The notes below the pieces were generated by a model. That model saw only the letters and a program-made list of their open reading frames with translations. It did no database searches and had not been told where the DNA came from. A program made the translations under genes and the position numbers. 64,000 nt of DNA from Sporothrix humicola. Taxonomy: Eukaryota; Ascomycota; Sordariomycetes; Ophiostomatales; Ophiostomataceae. Each line of letters opens with the position of its first letter. Position 1 is the first letter of the stretch. Location of the stretch: the NCBI GenBank assembly GCA_021396245.1, contig WNYE01000065.1, positions 173,815 through 237,814 of the forward strand. The letters are read 5' to 3'. This document shows, piece after piece, positions 32,368 to 44,311 of the stretch.

Positions 32368-34439
32368 ACTGCTCATGGGCACAAATCGAACGACATATCT
32401 ATGAGCACATCCTATTGCTATTTATCGGGTGCAGAGGCTAGGATATGGATGATGTGATTTATGGACAAGATATGGACAGGAACATAAGGCGGCATTTAGA
32501 GTTCATGCTGACGGACGGAATATGAGGGAGGAGATGGGAATTATTGGAAACCCGGGGATATTAGCAGCCATCCATCTACGGATCGTGCCTCCTAGATATT
32601 CCCTATATATGCATGTTGGACATTATTGGCTTCAATTGCCAGTCACTAAACCCAACCAAAAACATTCGCTTTATCACTTCACAGACCCTGCTTACTCCAT
32701 CTTTGACGTGCGTAATTATCTGACCATGCACCGTCCACTGGACTCTGATTTCATGGCTGTCTGAGACATTTCACCCCCATGCCTAGCTTTGTGGCGTGAT
32801 TAAGAATCTCTTGCGCATGTTCTTTGCCGATTCTAACCTCGAGGAGCGCAGTGCCGTCAATGCAGAAATTTGAACGACCATTCATCGCAGCGTGACAGAT
32901 TCTCGCAACCATGCTGCAGTGAGACTCCAAAACATAACGCCAGTAGATAAACATCGCCAGCATCCCAACACAATGGCCGAGACTCCCTTCCCCACGCCCC
33001 GTCCCCAGCAGAGGGCGGTTGATGACGTCTAGAAGCGCGAGGACCACTGCCAGACAGATGGAGTATGTCCCTTGGCAGAGGCTGTTACCCAGAATCTCTT
33101 CATTGAAAAACATCTTTTCACTAAAAACATCGTTTGGGGTGTTCGATAAACGGCTCGCCCCACCTGTGAACAGAACCACAACAAAGCTCTTTGTTCAGCG
33201 CCTGCTGTGGGTAAAATGAAGTGCCATTGAGAGCCTCAATTGTACTCACATTGTATACTAAGACATTTGACGCTTTTCTGCATTCACATTTACCTCGAGT
33301 ATCTTTCTGTCGAGGTATTTCTGTTGACAATTGTTGCGACGCTTGACGCGACCACCCAACGCAGCGGATCACGTGGCCACAGGCGTGACACCCTTCAAAA
33401 CTTGAAAACTCACAGTTCCCGTCATCTAATTGTCCGTAAAAGTCTCTACCGTCATTAAAAAATATCGGAGAAGCGCTGGAGTTGTTTTAATGAGAGCAGT
33501 GCGTGACTTAAAATCAAACGAAATACCAGCCCGGTCGAACAAAGAACCAGAACTAGTCGCGCCTCGCTGACCTCAAAAATTTTGTTCCTTTAGAATTTGG
33601 TCCACAAAAACGGCTCGGGCCTCTGGAAACGGCTTTCCTACAATTAACTCACAGTACGGATGTGTGCAAGATGTTTTTGTTCATTTTGTCGACCACATTC
33701 AATCGGTGTTAAAACAAATGCGTGGGCGGCCGTGCTTACTTAATTCGCACTGTTAAAGTGGGGCCTCCTTTTCGAATGTCAACAGCCAAAACAGCCCAAA
33801 ACGTCCAGCAACGATGCACAAAATGACCAACTTTGCTACGGCCAACTACTTCTCCTTGACTATGCGCATAAGACTCGAGGTCCGAAATATTTAATATTTT
33901 ATTTTCTCTTTTGTTTTGCGCGGAATATCCTGTTTTTATTCCTTTTTTCTTTTTCTTCCAATTCGCCCAATATCACGGGCGTTCCCGCATATTCTTGTGA
34001 TGGAACAAGGTCACCAGCTTGTGAACTTTATCCACGACATAGGAAAGAGCACAGAAGAAGAACAGTTTGTTTTCTGGAGGTACTACCTCCATTTGCCACA
34101 GTTTACTATGTTTTGGCCAGGTTCCTGCCTGATCTGGGGGGAAGGACCTGCCAAACTTCGGGTAGTTATCGGCCCCATCGCCCACCGATAACAGCTCGCT
34201 CCTTCCCAAAGTGAACTGAAAGTGAACAACCACCGCCGTACACCCACCACCTTCCCACTTACCATATTTAAGACGCGTGAATGCTGTTTCCATTTCTGTC
34301 CTCTTCTTTTTCTTTTGTCTCTTTTTCTGGCCACGATCAGAACCGCGACCCATTCCACATCGACAAACACAACTTCGAAACAATATCCTTGACATCATAT
34401 TTTCCTCTGTGCTGCTTTACACGACCAACGAGCCACATA
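32368..34439. other. Spacer with one weak minus-strand open frame
   Basis: At 33179-32751 (minus) a 142-codon frame has two hydrophobic stretches (YSICLAVVLALLDVINRPLL and a second near VGMLAMFIYWRYVL) that could be membrane segments, but there is no recognisable family or intron evidence and it may be chance. The rest is AT-rich with no gene seen. CT-rich sequence at 33900-33960 and 34270-34330 precedes the next gene. Confidence 0.3.
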
Positions 34440-34897
34440 ATGTGGCAAATCTTTACGACCCGGCGCCGCCGGCGATTCAGGGACTGGTACCAAGTGTACC
34501 AGCCCATCGAGATGGACTGGTCGGTCCACCCGACCTTCCACCTGAACGACGGCAGGCGGCCAGAGGCTGAGCAGCTCACAGAGCAGCACATTGAAGACCG
34601 GAACCTTCGTGCCCGAGGCGTCACTCGCGCTGTGTTCGTGTGAGTACTCTTTCTTCCTGGGCGACACGATACGATTGGAGTGAATCCTGACAATAATCTC
34701 TCACCAGTTCCACCTTTCATAGCACCGACGGCGGTGAAAGTAAGCATATCACTGTCCGCTGTTATAAGGCAGACGGCGAATTTGAGACAACTCAGCATGT
34801 TCAGAGCAACCGAACTGCAGAGGAGATCCGCGTGTCCATCGTCCAAAACAAGGAGCGAAAGCGCGACTACTGGCGCCGCCGCCTTTGTCTGCGTTAA
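34440..34897 (+). CDS. Array family member, intact (129 aa), second subgroup
   Basis: Exons 34440-34639 and 34708-34897, 68-bp phase-2 intron (GTGAGT donor, ACCAG acceptor); 129 residues. Exon 1 starts MWQIFTTRRRRRFRDWYQVY and carries HPTFHLNDGRRPEAEQL, then QHIEDRNLRARGVTRAVF. Exon 2 reads STFHSTDGGESKHITVRCY, KADGEFETTQHV, RTAEEIR and a basic tail. Exon 1 is exactly 200 nt, the same as in the paralogue at 36541. No signal peptide or known domain. Confidence 0.65.
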
Positions 34898-35221
34898 CTC
34901 AATCACATCACGAAACAAACAATCGGGGGCCCGATAGAAAGACTACAACGCGTGGACCAAGATTGTTCGGCTGTCTTTGAGTCGTGGTCAGCGCTTCCGG
35001 CACCTAATTCTGCCCTCTGCAAATTTTTTGACTCAAAGATAATTAGAATACTACGCCCAATCTAGCGCTCGAAATCTGGGAGAGCAACAAACTACGAGAC
35101 GCATTTTTTGTCGTGTATATCAGATTTGGCATCCATATTTTGTTTCTATGCCATACCATAGGTCTTAACTATATCGCTTCACTTCCATCAACGGTGGAAA
35201 TCCATAATTTCTTTCCCATAT

Positions 35222-35646
35222 GTGAAAATAAATACTCGTTTTATTAACGTGACTACCGGACATCTGTGTGGGCCATACTTTGCAACACTCCGCTACCATG
35301 CCTCAATATCCGTCCTCTATGAAAGGCCTAATGAGAAGTACATTGAGGATGGTGGCTGCCACGGTGCAGGCGTTGTTCGCCGAACAAACCACGAACCAAA
35401 GAGGACACTCCCATATCCACGGTCAAAATGACCATGATATTTATCTAGGCCCTTTCACCCCCCCAGACATGGAACAGACAGAGCATATTACTGTCAAGCA
35501 TTTTCAAGTCCGACGGCAAATACGTTACCAAAGAGCACGCTGAGAGCAAGCGATCTCCAGAAGAGATTATGAGAGACATCGAAATGAACAAGCTCAAGCA
35601 CGAGCAAAAGAAGATGAGGCATAGGACCAACAATCGTAACCACTAG
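35222..35646 (+). pseudogene. Array family copy with a frameshift in exon 2
   Basis: Exon 1 is weakly alike (YIEDGGCHGAGVVRR). Exon 2 reads TEHITVKHF and then, one frame over, FKSDGKYVTKEHAESKRSPE, EEIMRDIEMNKLK and a basic end with TAG at 35644-35646. The second part matches KADGEFETTQHVQSNRTAEE of the copy at 34440. A one-base gain near 35500 explains the frame change. Confidence 0.45.
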
Positions 35647-36299
35647 ACCCTCATCAGAGTTCCTTGTGAACAGCGACATTTTGCAATGGACGAGAACCCT
35701 GTGTGGCGGCGGTAGGCGTCAATGACTGTGCGACTTGTCTGGTTGTATCCTGCTCTCATTTGAGATTGCATCTTTTTTTATCACCGCGCCGATATGAGAT
35801 ATATTCACATCTAAAACAGTCGCAGACATAACAATCATCTCTAAGCATACATCATACTTCACGGAAAAGTTCGCTCGGGGTGTCAAGAGAGGGTTGGAAT
35901 GAGTAACTGTCACCACTGTCATTTGGGACCAGTGTCGGATATTTGGTGGGATATTGGGTGCGGCAGTTGGGTGGGATGGAAACGAATTTAGGGTACACTT
36001 CTGGTGATAGCTTTTCTGTACAGAGGGACGCCCGAAATCTATTCTTGACGGCAAACCAGTCACTTGTTTATCGCCGTCCGTCTTCGTGTTTTCGATGCGT
36101 CAATCTTGGCATTTTGAAACAAAACTTCGTGTGCTCAGTCTACAGAGGCACCAACTTTCGATGGCAAAACACTTCCGGCCCTCTACCTAATTGGCGACCT
36201 GAAGCGCCGTGGCAAGCCGCATGGTAACCAGACGCCTGGCGCGCACGATTACCAAGGACAACAGCGCGTTCGTTATTCGATCGTAATGGATTAGCCTAA

Positions 36300-36408
36300 A
36301 CACCCAAGCGTACGCCTCAACGATGGCCTTTATCTGGAGGCCGAGTGCCTGGCCCGGGCCCGTATCGATGATCGCCAATTGCGAGCTGTGATGACGTTTA
36401 TGTCGTGT
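36300..36408 (+). pseudogene. Array family exon-1 fragment
   Basis: Reads HPSVRLNDGLYLEAECLARA, then RIDDRQLRAV, colinear with HPTFHLNDGRRPEAEQL and HIEDRNLRARGV of the intact copy. No matching exon 2 was found before the next copy begins at 36541. Confidence 0.45.
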
Positions 36409-36540
36409 TTAGGTATGTTTAGTCTGTCTGCCCGTCTTTCTGTGTCCTGTCTTACCGTCACAACGCGTATGTGTACTGTGGGTTTTGTACTGACTTTCTT
36501 TACCATCAAGTCAACTTGTATTTACATCTCGGATTTAAGT

Positions 36541-36963
36541 ATGGTCTGGCGCAAATATCGGCCTCATAATCATGGGTATCAGGACCAGCAGCAAGTCTGG
36601 TACAGAGTTGCTATGAACTGGATGCGCAACCCGGAGTTTCATCTGATGGACGGCCGCCGCGCAGAGGGAGAGCGCATCCCACGCGCTCATATTGAGACGC
36701 TGAACCTGTGCTCTGATGGCGTCGTTCGTGCTCGATTTATGTTCGTCTCCCTCCCATACAGCTTTCGGTTTTTGGTATGCATGTCTCTAACATCAACTAC
36801 AGCAGCACATTTCATTCCACCGACGGTGGCATGTCTAAGCACATCACCGTTGAGTTCTGGAATCGTACCAGCGCCCATACATCCATACCACGTGGATAGT
36901 GAGCATACAACCGCCCAGATCCAACACTCTATGCAAGAGAATTTTCTTCGTATGCAGCAGTGA
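36541..36963 (+). pseudogene. Array family copy, truncated by a frameshift in exon 2
   Basis: Exon 1 36541-36740 (200 nt; MVWRKYRPHNHGYQDQQ, EFHLMDGRRAEGERIPRAHI, GVVRARF) and exon 2 from 36803 (STFHSTDGGMSKHITVEFWN) splice in phase with a 62-bp intron. The frame ends at TAG 36897-36899, giving 98 residues. One frame over, SEHTTAQIQHSMQENFLRM continues the family pattern to 36963, so a one-base indel near 36885 probably truncated the gene. A short functional product cannot be excluded. Confidence 0.5.
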
Positions 36964-37039
36964 CCGCGAGGCCAGTGCATACTTTCCCAAATCTTTATGT
37001 ACTTTGTCCAAGTACGTACTAACTTTTCATCACAAGTCA

Positions 37040-37165
37040 CTTCCGGCACTCCACCTAACGACGGCCGCCGGCCTCAGGCCGCAGGCAGAACATCTTACTT
37101 ACGCACATATTGAGACACGCAATCTTCATCATTGCGAGCATCTATCAGTGTCTGCTCGCCCATAA
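37040..37165 (+). pseudogene. Array family exon-1 fragment, frameshifted
   Basis: PNDGRRPQA in one frame and QAEHLTYAHIETRNL in another together match DGRRPEAEQLTEQHIEDRNL. It is the last recognisable copy of the array and lies tail to tail with the GST gene. Confidence 0.5.
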
Positions 37166-37267
37166 TTCTACTTTCCAAGGTTGGTGTCACATTCTACGTC
37201 TTCTGCATATAACATCGTTCCATTCATCTTATCTAATAATTTAGTATTACTCTCCGCGACCTCTTGT

Positions 37268-38195
37268 TCACAAATTGCTAGATTTCGCCGTCTTGGGCAC
37301 CTTTGACGCGTTGGCGTCCTGCAGGCCACGAATCCACTCGCCACCGGCCTTCTCGATCGTCTTTTGCAGCGCCGGGTCCTGGGCCAGCTCCTTCATGAAA
37401 TGCCGGCCGGGCTTGTGCCGGCCATTGTTGACGCCTGGCCGGGAAATCATGCGTTGTTCCCACTGCTTCAGGTGGGGGTAGGCATCGACGCTGACACCGG
37501 CCCAAAAGTCAGAGACAATCCAGGGCCAGAGGGCAAGGTCGGCAATCGTACAACGGTCGCCCACCAAATATCCAGATGTGGACGTGGAGAGTGCCGTGTC
37601 GAGCGTTCTGAAAAGGCGGTTGACCTCGGTGCGGTAGCGGTACAAAGGGTACTCGAGCGTGCTCGGGGCAAAGCGCGTAAAGTGCATGGCCTGGCCCATC
37701 ATGGGACCAACGCCCGACGTCTGAAAATAAAGCCAGCTGGCTGTGCGGTAGTATTCAGGTGTGCCGCCGAGGTACGAGATTCTGGGACAGTGTCAGTTGC
37801 TGAAAGGAAACGAGTCGTGGTCCAGACGGCTCACCTGTGGTCCTTGTCGTAGCGGTCGACAAGATACTGCATGATGCTGCCCGACTCGAAGAGCTTCAGC
37901 TCCTTGCCATTGGGAAGGACGTCCGTGAGGGCTGGGACGCGGCCATTTGGGTTGATCTCAAGATACCAGGGCTCCTTTTGCTCTGCCTTTGTCACGTCCA
38001 CTAAGCGCAGGTCATAATCGAGTCTGTTCACAACAAAGAAGTTAGTTCAGCACCATACGAGGCCGGTTATACACTGATTCCGTGCATATCAAGGAACAAA
38101 TGTCCTTACCCAAGCTCTTCCAGGAGAATTGTGATCTTGACGCAGTCTGGCACCTGGGCCACGAAGGCGACAATCTTGGTAGGAGTGGGAGTCAT
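37268..38195 (-). CDS. Glutathione S-transferase, Ure2/GTT-like
   Basis: Three exons, 38195-38110, 38023-37835 and 37781-37268, all GT-AG with consistent phases; 262 residues. Exon 1 holds KIVAFVAQVPDCVKITILLE (thioredoxin-fold start); exon 2 has WYLEINPNGRVPALTD with the conserved cis-proline and LFESGSIMQYLVDRY with the glutathione gamma-glutamyl contact (ES). The alpha-helical C-domain includes DRCTIADLALWPWI, the usual N-capping box. It probably conjugates or reduces electrophiles with glutathione in the cytosol. It is next to an AsaB-like gene on the same strand and a TRI12-type transporter, which suggests a role in processing or detoxifying a small molecule. Confidence 0.9.
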
Positions 38196-38802
38196 CGTCG
38201 GTGATTGTGCTAGCTATGTTTGTTGGAGGTTCACTTGACGTTCTTTTAGCTGTTGCAATGCTCAGCACGGATTCAAATACGTATATAAACTATTCAGGTA
38301 GTCAATGAATCTCAATGCCAAGATACATTTGCATGATCATCACCTTTCCCCGCAAACATGTCCTGTTCTTGGCAGCCCATCTTGGCCGAAAGTATTAGCG
38401 CTGTAGTGGGTAAATAGGCTACTCTTCAGCCCCCTGAGCGTGCACTAATGTGCCAATTCTAGCGTTCTTAGTGGGTGCCTAACAAATTGCCTCCAATTCA
38501 TTTTGTTGGTATTCAGTAGCCACCACGCTTCGACCCTAGAGAGGATTTTGGTTTCGAGAGTCGGTTTCGTGTATCATGAATACATGTTTAAGGACAGATG
38601 ACGACGTGTAATATTTTTTTAGCATTAAATCACAAATTTCTTGACATTTTCGGTGCTGTACCTGACTTCTCTGTAACATCACCATATTTGCAGGTCTGCT
38701 TTCACTGCGTTTTGCACTTTCTAGTTATCTAATACTGGATTCTTACGTTCTATTTCCTGTCATTTCCTCCCTTAATCTATGGCCATTGTCCAAAATTTGT
38801 CC
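38196..38802. other. Intergenic spacer
   Basis: Promoter of the GST gene plus the 3' flank of the AsaB-like gene. No gene is seen. Confidence 0.5.
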
Positions 38803-39639
38803 TTAACCCCCGTACACGATCGTTCTGACCTCAATGCTCTCTCTGTGCCGTTCTTCCTCAGTTGCTCTCGGATCAACAAAGGCTGCGTGAGGCACGCCTT
38901 GTGGACCAACTCCGTCGTTGCTGTCGTAGCACTTGATGAACAGTCGCTCATCGTTGGTCATGCCGCTCCAGTAGGAGAACTGCTGGTTAGGATTGTAGCG
39001 GACAGCAGCCGTCTCGCCAATTCTGTCAGGATAGCGATGTTCGACGGGAACGAGGTCTTCGACAGCAACCGTCTTCCGTGATGCCACAGCCAGTGGAAAG
39101 CCGCGTACTGGCCCGTTTAGTGGCCGCCAAACATTGACAATCCTGACGCGGCCTTTGAGAAGTTCTTCAGCGTCGTCTGCATCGTGAAGTTGGACTCGCC
39201 ACGGGCCAGATCTCGCGGTCTGGTCGACATGGACGGCAGTGACCGGGCCTCGATTGGCGCCCGGCGACGAACGTCGGATCGTGTGGTCAAAGATCGTAAC
39301 TTTTACCACCCCGGGAATTTGTTGTCGTATCAGATCGTCGATCTCGCCGTAATATGCTGACTTGATAGAAGACTCGTCGTTGAAGTCCACATTTGAGCTG
39401 GAGCCAGCATCTTGGGCAGAAATCGCTTGGAAGCCATCGTCGTCAAGGCTAAAGTTGGCCTCACGGCCACGAATGTCGTGAATCTCGACACTCTTGGGGG
39501 CCTCGGAGAAGTTTTGCTGGACTTCTCCCTCTGGCGCTTTGCCGACGTAGTCGTATGGCTCGGAGCCGTCCTTGGGTGGAACGTAGAAGAGAAGGTCGGC
39601 CGCCACAGGACCACTGTAGTTGTTAGGTAGACCTCCCAT
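38803..39639 (-). CDS. AsaB/GA4-desaturase-like protein (CmcJ/NvfI-related family)
   Basis: Single exon, 278 residues, the full length of the family. Landmarks are LLFYVPPKDGSEPYDYVG, VEIHDIRGREANFSLDDDGF, KVTIFDHTIRRS, PVTAVHVDQTARSG, RVRIVNVWRPLNGPV and EHRYPDRIGETAAVRYNPNQ, then DERLFIKCYDSNDG and PHAAFVDPR. These match the fungal hydroxylase/desaturase AsaB group (aspergillic-acid cluster) and CmcJ-like proteins; members are thought to be Fe(II)/2-oxoglutarate-type oxygenases, with H and D in the HVDQT segment as likely metal ligands. Such genes commonly sit in secondary-metabolite clusters. The substrate is unknown. Confidence 0.88.
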   Translation of the reverse strand: MGGLPNNYSGPVAADLLFYVPPKDGSEPYDYVGKAPEGEVQQNFSEAPKSVEIHDIRGREANFSLDDDGFQAISAQDAGSSSNVDFNDESSIKSAYYGEIDDLIRQQIPGVVKVTIFDHTIRRSSPGANRGPVTAVHVDQTARSGPWRVQLHDADDAEELLKGRVRIVNVWRPLNGPVRGFPLAVASRKTVAVEDLVPVEHRYPDRIGETAAVRYNPNQQFSYWSGMTNDERLFIKCYDSNDGVGPQGVPHAAFVDPRATEEERHRESIEVRTIVYGG

Positions 39640-40649
39640 GATGGGTTTGAATATGGATGTCGATGCGCAGGCTTTAGTGTGACTGTCGTCGTCAAATGTA
39701 AATTTTCAAAGATTGTTTATTCATAGTTCTCTGCGCAGATGTCATATCAGACATAGCCTTCCACCATCTTGATATTTTTTGTCATTGATATCAAGGCTAA
39801 TATGCATTCACGTTTACGTTTAGCCTCTTGTGTCTTTGTCTCCGGCATTGTGGAAAGGCTATTTGCAATTGCATGTATTGCTGATGATCGAGACAGTAAC
39901 GATTACCCGGTTTCGAGTCGGCACAAATCCCAGGCTCTCCATCTGCCATATTGCTATCCCGTCTCCCCATATTAACGAGCCATTTAAATACCAGTTAATC
40001 TACAGTTGCCAGGAATATTCCGAGTTGCCATTAAGCAGGCTGTATGCGCCTATTCAATTCATTTGAAATATGACTCGATTGTCTTCAAATGGCAGTTTAC
40101 AAACGAACATCCGCCCCACAAGTTGTCGATGTCACATCACGACTTTGTTTTTCCACTTTTCCCACGCCATCTCTGAGCTGGTCTTTGTCTCCAATTTTTC
40201 TCCACGAACGACCCCGTTTTCCCCAGATTGGCCAAGGCCAGTCCAGAACTCCCGTACAATCGGAGTCGTTCTGGCTCTTGGGGCTACAGATTAGCCGTTT
40301 TAGCGTCACTTTCGAGATGCAAAGCAAACAACTGCTCCTGCAACTGCATCATGTTTTGCGGGGAACCTTGCAGGCAATGGCCATGCGACCAGACACGGAT
40401 CACGGTGTCTTGGTCCTGTCCGACGCCTCCGGTTCTGGTATCGACATTGATTGGTGTAGCGGGTTGCAATCTGCAATCACTTCCAATGTCGAAACGTGGT
40501 CGATATCATACATAAGGTCGCCGGTGTCGCGCAGTACTCTTAACTTGAAGGTGTGCCAAAGTATTTCAAGTTGCTTCAAGGTGTACAACAACACCACCAC
40601 CTCGCAATTCATATTTCCGGCTCTTTTCTTTCCAGTGCCGCATTCCAAC
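39640..40649. other. Divergent promoter region between AsaB-like and MFS genes
   Basis: About 1 kb between two divergent starts. The frame of the MFS gene is open back to 40089 but that part lacks coding character. No separate gene is seen. A shared control region is possible. Confidence 0.45.
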
Positions 40650-42638
40650 ATGGCAGCACCCAATCCAGCAAACGACAAGATAGCTACAGACACGGAAATG
40701 TCCATTCACAACGAGACCGTCCAACCGGTCAACACTGAAACCAAAGCCGATGCCAATTACATCCCCGAGGAGTACCGCGAGCTGGACAATGGCGATGTCG
40801 CCGTGGATGCCCTCGGTGGCACTGTCCATGATCTTCCTCCCGGCTACTATCGCAGCTTCGGTTTTATCGGAACCATCACGGCCCTCTGTCTTGGCCAGAT
40901 TAGCTGCTACTTTGGCTTTGTCATGCCGGCCAACGTGTTGACGATCATTAACGAGGACATTGGGCCTAACCCAAACTACGTGTGGACGGCCTTGATTGTG
41001 AGTGCGTGTTCTCCACGTCGATGAAACCATTTTGCTAACGTCCGCAGTGGAACTTGACTCAAGCTGTGGCTTTTGTGCTCGTTGGCCGTCTCTCTGACCT
41101 CCTCGGCCGTCGCTGGTTCTTTATCATTGGCGAAAGCATTGGTCTGGTAGGCTCAAGTATGTGTTCTCTCCCTCGCTGTTATTTTTATTACTCATTAACA
41201 TTGAAGTCATCGCTTGTACTGCTCACAACATCCCGGTCCTCATCGTCGGCAGCGCTTTGATTGGCATCGGTGCCGGTGTGCAGCTCTCGTTCGGCATGGT
41301 CATTGGCGAGCTGATCCCCAACAAGTACCGCGGCTTTGGCATCTCGTGCATTTTTGTCTCGGCTCTGCCTGTCACTGCCTTTGGCCCCGTCATCATCCGC
41401 GCCTTGATTCTGAACACATCCGCCGGCTGGCGCTGGAGCTTCTACATCAATGTGATTGTTCTCACTATGGCCATTGCTCTTTTCTACTTTTGCTACCACC
41501 CGCCGACATACGAGATGCTGCATGCGCGTGGTGCCAAACGCGTTCCCCGGTGGAAAATGGTCGATATTGTCGGCGTTGTCCTCTTCACAGCCGGCCTTCT
41601 CGTCTTCCTTCTCGGTCTCTCCTGGGGTGGCAGCATCTATCCCTGGAAGTCGGCCAGGGTGATTGGTTTCATCGTTGGAGGAGCCGTAATTCTGATCCTA
41701 CTCGTGTTCTGGGAGATCTACGGTGCCGGAGAGTACCCTCTGATCCCCATGAAGTTCTTCCAGAACAGACAATACATGGGCGTCATCATCACGGCGTCTG
41801 TGGGATCCATGGTGTACTACTCTTTGCTCGTGCTGTGGCCGGTCCAAATCACAGTCTTGTACGACACGGACGTGATGGCCGTCGGCTGGAAGAGCTGTGT
41901 CGGTGAGTCAAAGATCCCATTCATATTATTACGTTGAGGTACTAACCAAGCCCAGTCGCGGCCGCCGCTCTCATCGGTCAAGGTGCCTGTGGTGTATTTG
42001 TCAAAATCCTCGGAAAGCACAAGCTGCAGATGGTCATCTCTGTCAGCTTGTTGACAGCCTTTACTGGCGCCATGGCTGCCACCTCGCCGTCGACACCAGG
42101 CATGGCCATTGCTTTCATCTTCTTGGCGTCCGTATCCTTAGGCTACGTTGAGAACGTCGCTCTGACTATTGGTCCCTTTTGTCTTGATCAAGGTGATCTT
42201 GGTCTAGCTCTTGGTCTCCTCGGTGCCACTCGGTCGACTCTCGCCACGACTGCTCAGGCAATCTTCACCTCCATCCTGTCAAACAAGCTGCTTACAAATG
42301 TGCCCAAATATGTCGTCCCGGCTGTTATCGATGCTGGTCTGCCTCAATCTTCCGTGGACGCTCTGTTAACTGGCCTGTCGGTGGGCAATTTCACTGGTAT
42401 CCCCGGCGTCACTCCCGATATCATCACCGCAGCTGTCGACGGCAACAAGGAAGCCTACTCTCAGAGTTTCAAGATTGTCTACCTGACGGCCATTGCCTTT
42501 GGCGGCTGCGGAATCATCGCCGCTCTCAACGCGCCCAACTCCGAGTCCAAATTCACCGACATCATTCCCCGCAAGCTCCACGACAAGAAGCTGGACGCCA
42601 AGGTGGCGCAGAAAGAGATGGCAGGCAGTAAAGCTTAG
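40650..42638 (+). CDS. MFS efflux transporter, TRI12/siderophore-exporter type (DHA2-like)
   Basis: Four exons: 40650-40997, 41048-41156, 41207-41902 and 41956-42638; introns of 50, 50 and 53 bp with canonical signals; 611 residues, typical of the TRI12 (trichothecene efflux pump) family with about 14 membrane helices. Motif A is GRLSDLLGRRW after helix 2; other landmarks are GIGAGVQLSFGMVIGELIPNK, SAGWRWSFYINV and QGDLGLALGLLGATRST. The N-terminal cytosolic part (about 65 residues) is hydrophilic and ends EYRELDNGDVAVDAL. It acts in the plasma membrane and probably exports a toxic or secondary compound by proton antiport. It is divergent from the AsaB-like gene. Confidence 0.92.
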
Positions 42639-43419
42639 AGATTGTACTTCAGAATATTCGTGACATAGTGAATTATTTGAACACTATAGGTTTTAATTCA
42701 ATCTGCTCATTTTGATTTCATACTTTTACTGTGGTTGTGTTTTATGTCGCAATTATGTTCAATTTAGGCCGAAAATTTAGAAAAATTTACCGAAAAAAGA
42801 TTAGCAAAAAATCAAGAACACTTAAATTCAGTGAAATAAATTATAAAATAATTCTGATAATTATTCAAAATAAAAGTTTGAACCACCACAGCATGACCTA
42901 CCTCAATTGGTACTTTTTTCTCCGACAAGAGTTGGTGGTGATGATTCTGGTCTAGCCCCTCAAGTCGAAAAACAAACTGCCGCAAAAGTCAACAGGCTAA
43001 TGAATTGCCTATCCAATTTAGCGCTAGACCCTTTTTGGACACCCACTTACACCACGACCCCACCTCAAAGTACCACGAACACTCATGGCCCTCGTGGTTC
43101 TGGGCCTTCACATCTTCCCCCATAGCTCTAGACTTTCTTTGGGTTTAGTAAATATGCATCTCGTGAAGCCAAGATGAAGCCAGTACTATTATGTCCCGGG
43201 CAAGGCCATCCTTCAGCCAGCCAAGCTGCAGGCCATGACACTGTGGCTTGCATGACGTTTGAATTTGGAAAGGCTGCCGAGCTCGATGGAAATGATTCCC
43301 CGAGCGCAGTTGGTATATACAACAGCTTGTACTATGAGACATTAAATTTTGGAGGAGCTGCGTTGTTCCATTGCCATTCACTGCATCTCTCTATCATCAA
43401 TTGTCAACACGCAAACATC
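42639..43419. other. Intergenic spacer
   Basis: AT-rich first half, about 42700-42900, then the GST-like promoter. The frame of the next gene is open upstream to 43174 but the start at 43420 fits the family. No separate gene is seen. Confidence 0.5.
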
Positions 43420-44238
43420 ATGGCATCACAGCAATCAAGTCTCTTCACGAGCGAGACGCCGTCTCGTGTGAGAGACGCAAGAGGCCTCCATCTCATCACG
43501 CAGTCTACACCCAATGGCCAGAAAGTGCAGATTCTCCTTGAGGAGCTTGCCGATGTGTACGGCACAGAGTGTAGGTCGCAGTCTAGCATGTCAGATATAT
43601 GATCAATACCTAACCGTGGCGCAGGGACCACGACGGTCGTCGACATTTCCACGGGCGTGCAAAAAAGCGACTGGTTCCTCCGCCTGAACCCCAATGGCCG
43701 CATCCCCGTGCTCCTCGACAACTCGCAGTCCCCGCCGCTGCCGGTGATGGAGAGCTCGGCGCAGCTGCTGTACCTGGCGCGCAAGGTCGACTTCAACAAT
43801 GTCTTTGGTTTCAGCGACCGAGACACGGCCAACTATGCCGACGCCCTGCAGTGGCTCTTTTTCTGGCACGGGTCGGGCGCGCCGTACCACGGGCAGGTAA
43901 TCCACTTTGGCATACTGGCGCAGGAGAAGATTCCATATGCAATCACGCGTTTCACGGAGGAGCTGTTGCGGGTGTTTGGCGTGCTCGAGATCCGGCTGAG
44001 CGGCAAGTACACTGGTGTTCCGCGCGACTACCTGGCTGGCTCGGGCGCCGGCAAGTACAGCGTGGCCGATATTGGCACCTGGCCGTGGATCAACCTGTGG
44101 AAGTTTACGGGCATCTCGGACGAGAAGATGGGTGAGTTTCCGCACCTGCAGAAGTGGCTGGCGCGGATTGAAGCGCGGCCGGCGGTGAAGCGCGCCATGG
44201 GCGACAAGTACAAGAAGGTGGATGACTTGAAGTTGTAG
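43420..44238 (+). CDS. Glutathione S-transferase-like protein
   Basis: Two exons, 43420-43570 and 43625-44238, 54-bp GT-AG intron (CTAAC branch), phase 1; 254 residues. The thioredoxin-like N-domain has TPNGQKVQILLEELAD, FLRLNPNGRIPVLLDN with the cis-proline, and MESSAQLLYLARK. The C-domain has GKYSVADIGTWPWIN. It is a Ure2-like/GTT-type fold and a distant relative of the GST at 37268-38195, with low identity. The first ATG of the conserved frame was taken. The role is presumably glutathione-dependent detoxification or a tailoring step with the neighbouring AsaB-like and MFS genes. Confidence 0.88.
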
Positions 44239-44311
44239 AAGATGAAACGATAAATAGATAGATTGAAATGTAGTACATATATTTCATTTAAATATTGCCT
44301 ATGGTACACTG

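Noticed and set aside
40089..40649. Upstream extension of the MFS transporter to an ATG at 40089
   Set aside because: The added 187 residues lack a domain and the transporter family starts near 40650, where the N-terminal cytosolic part begins.
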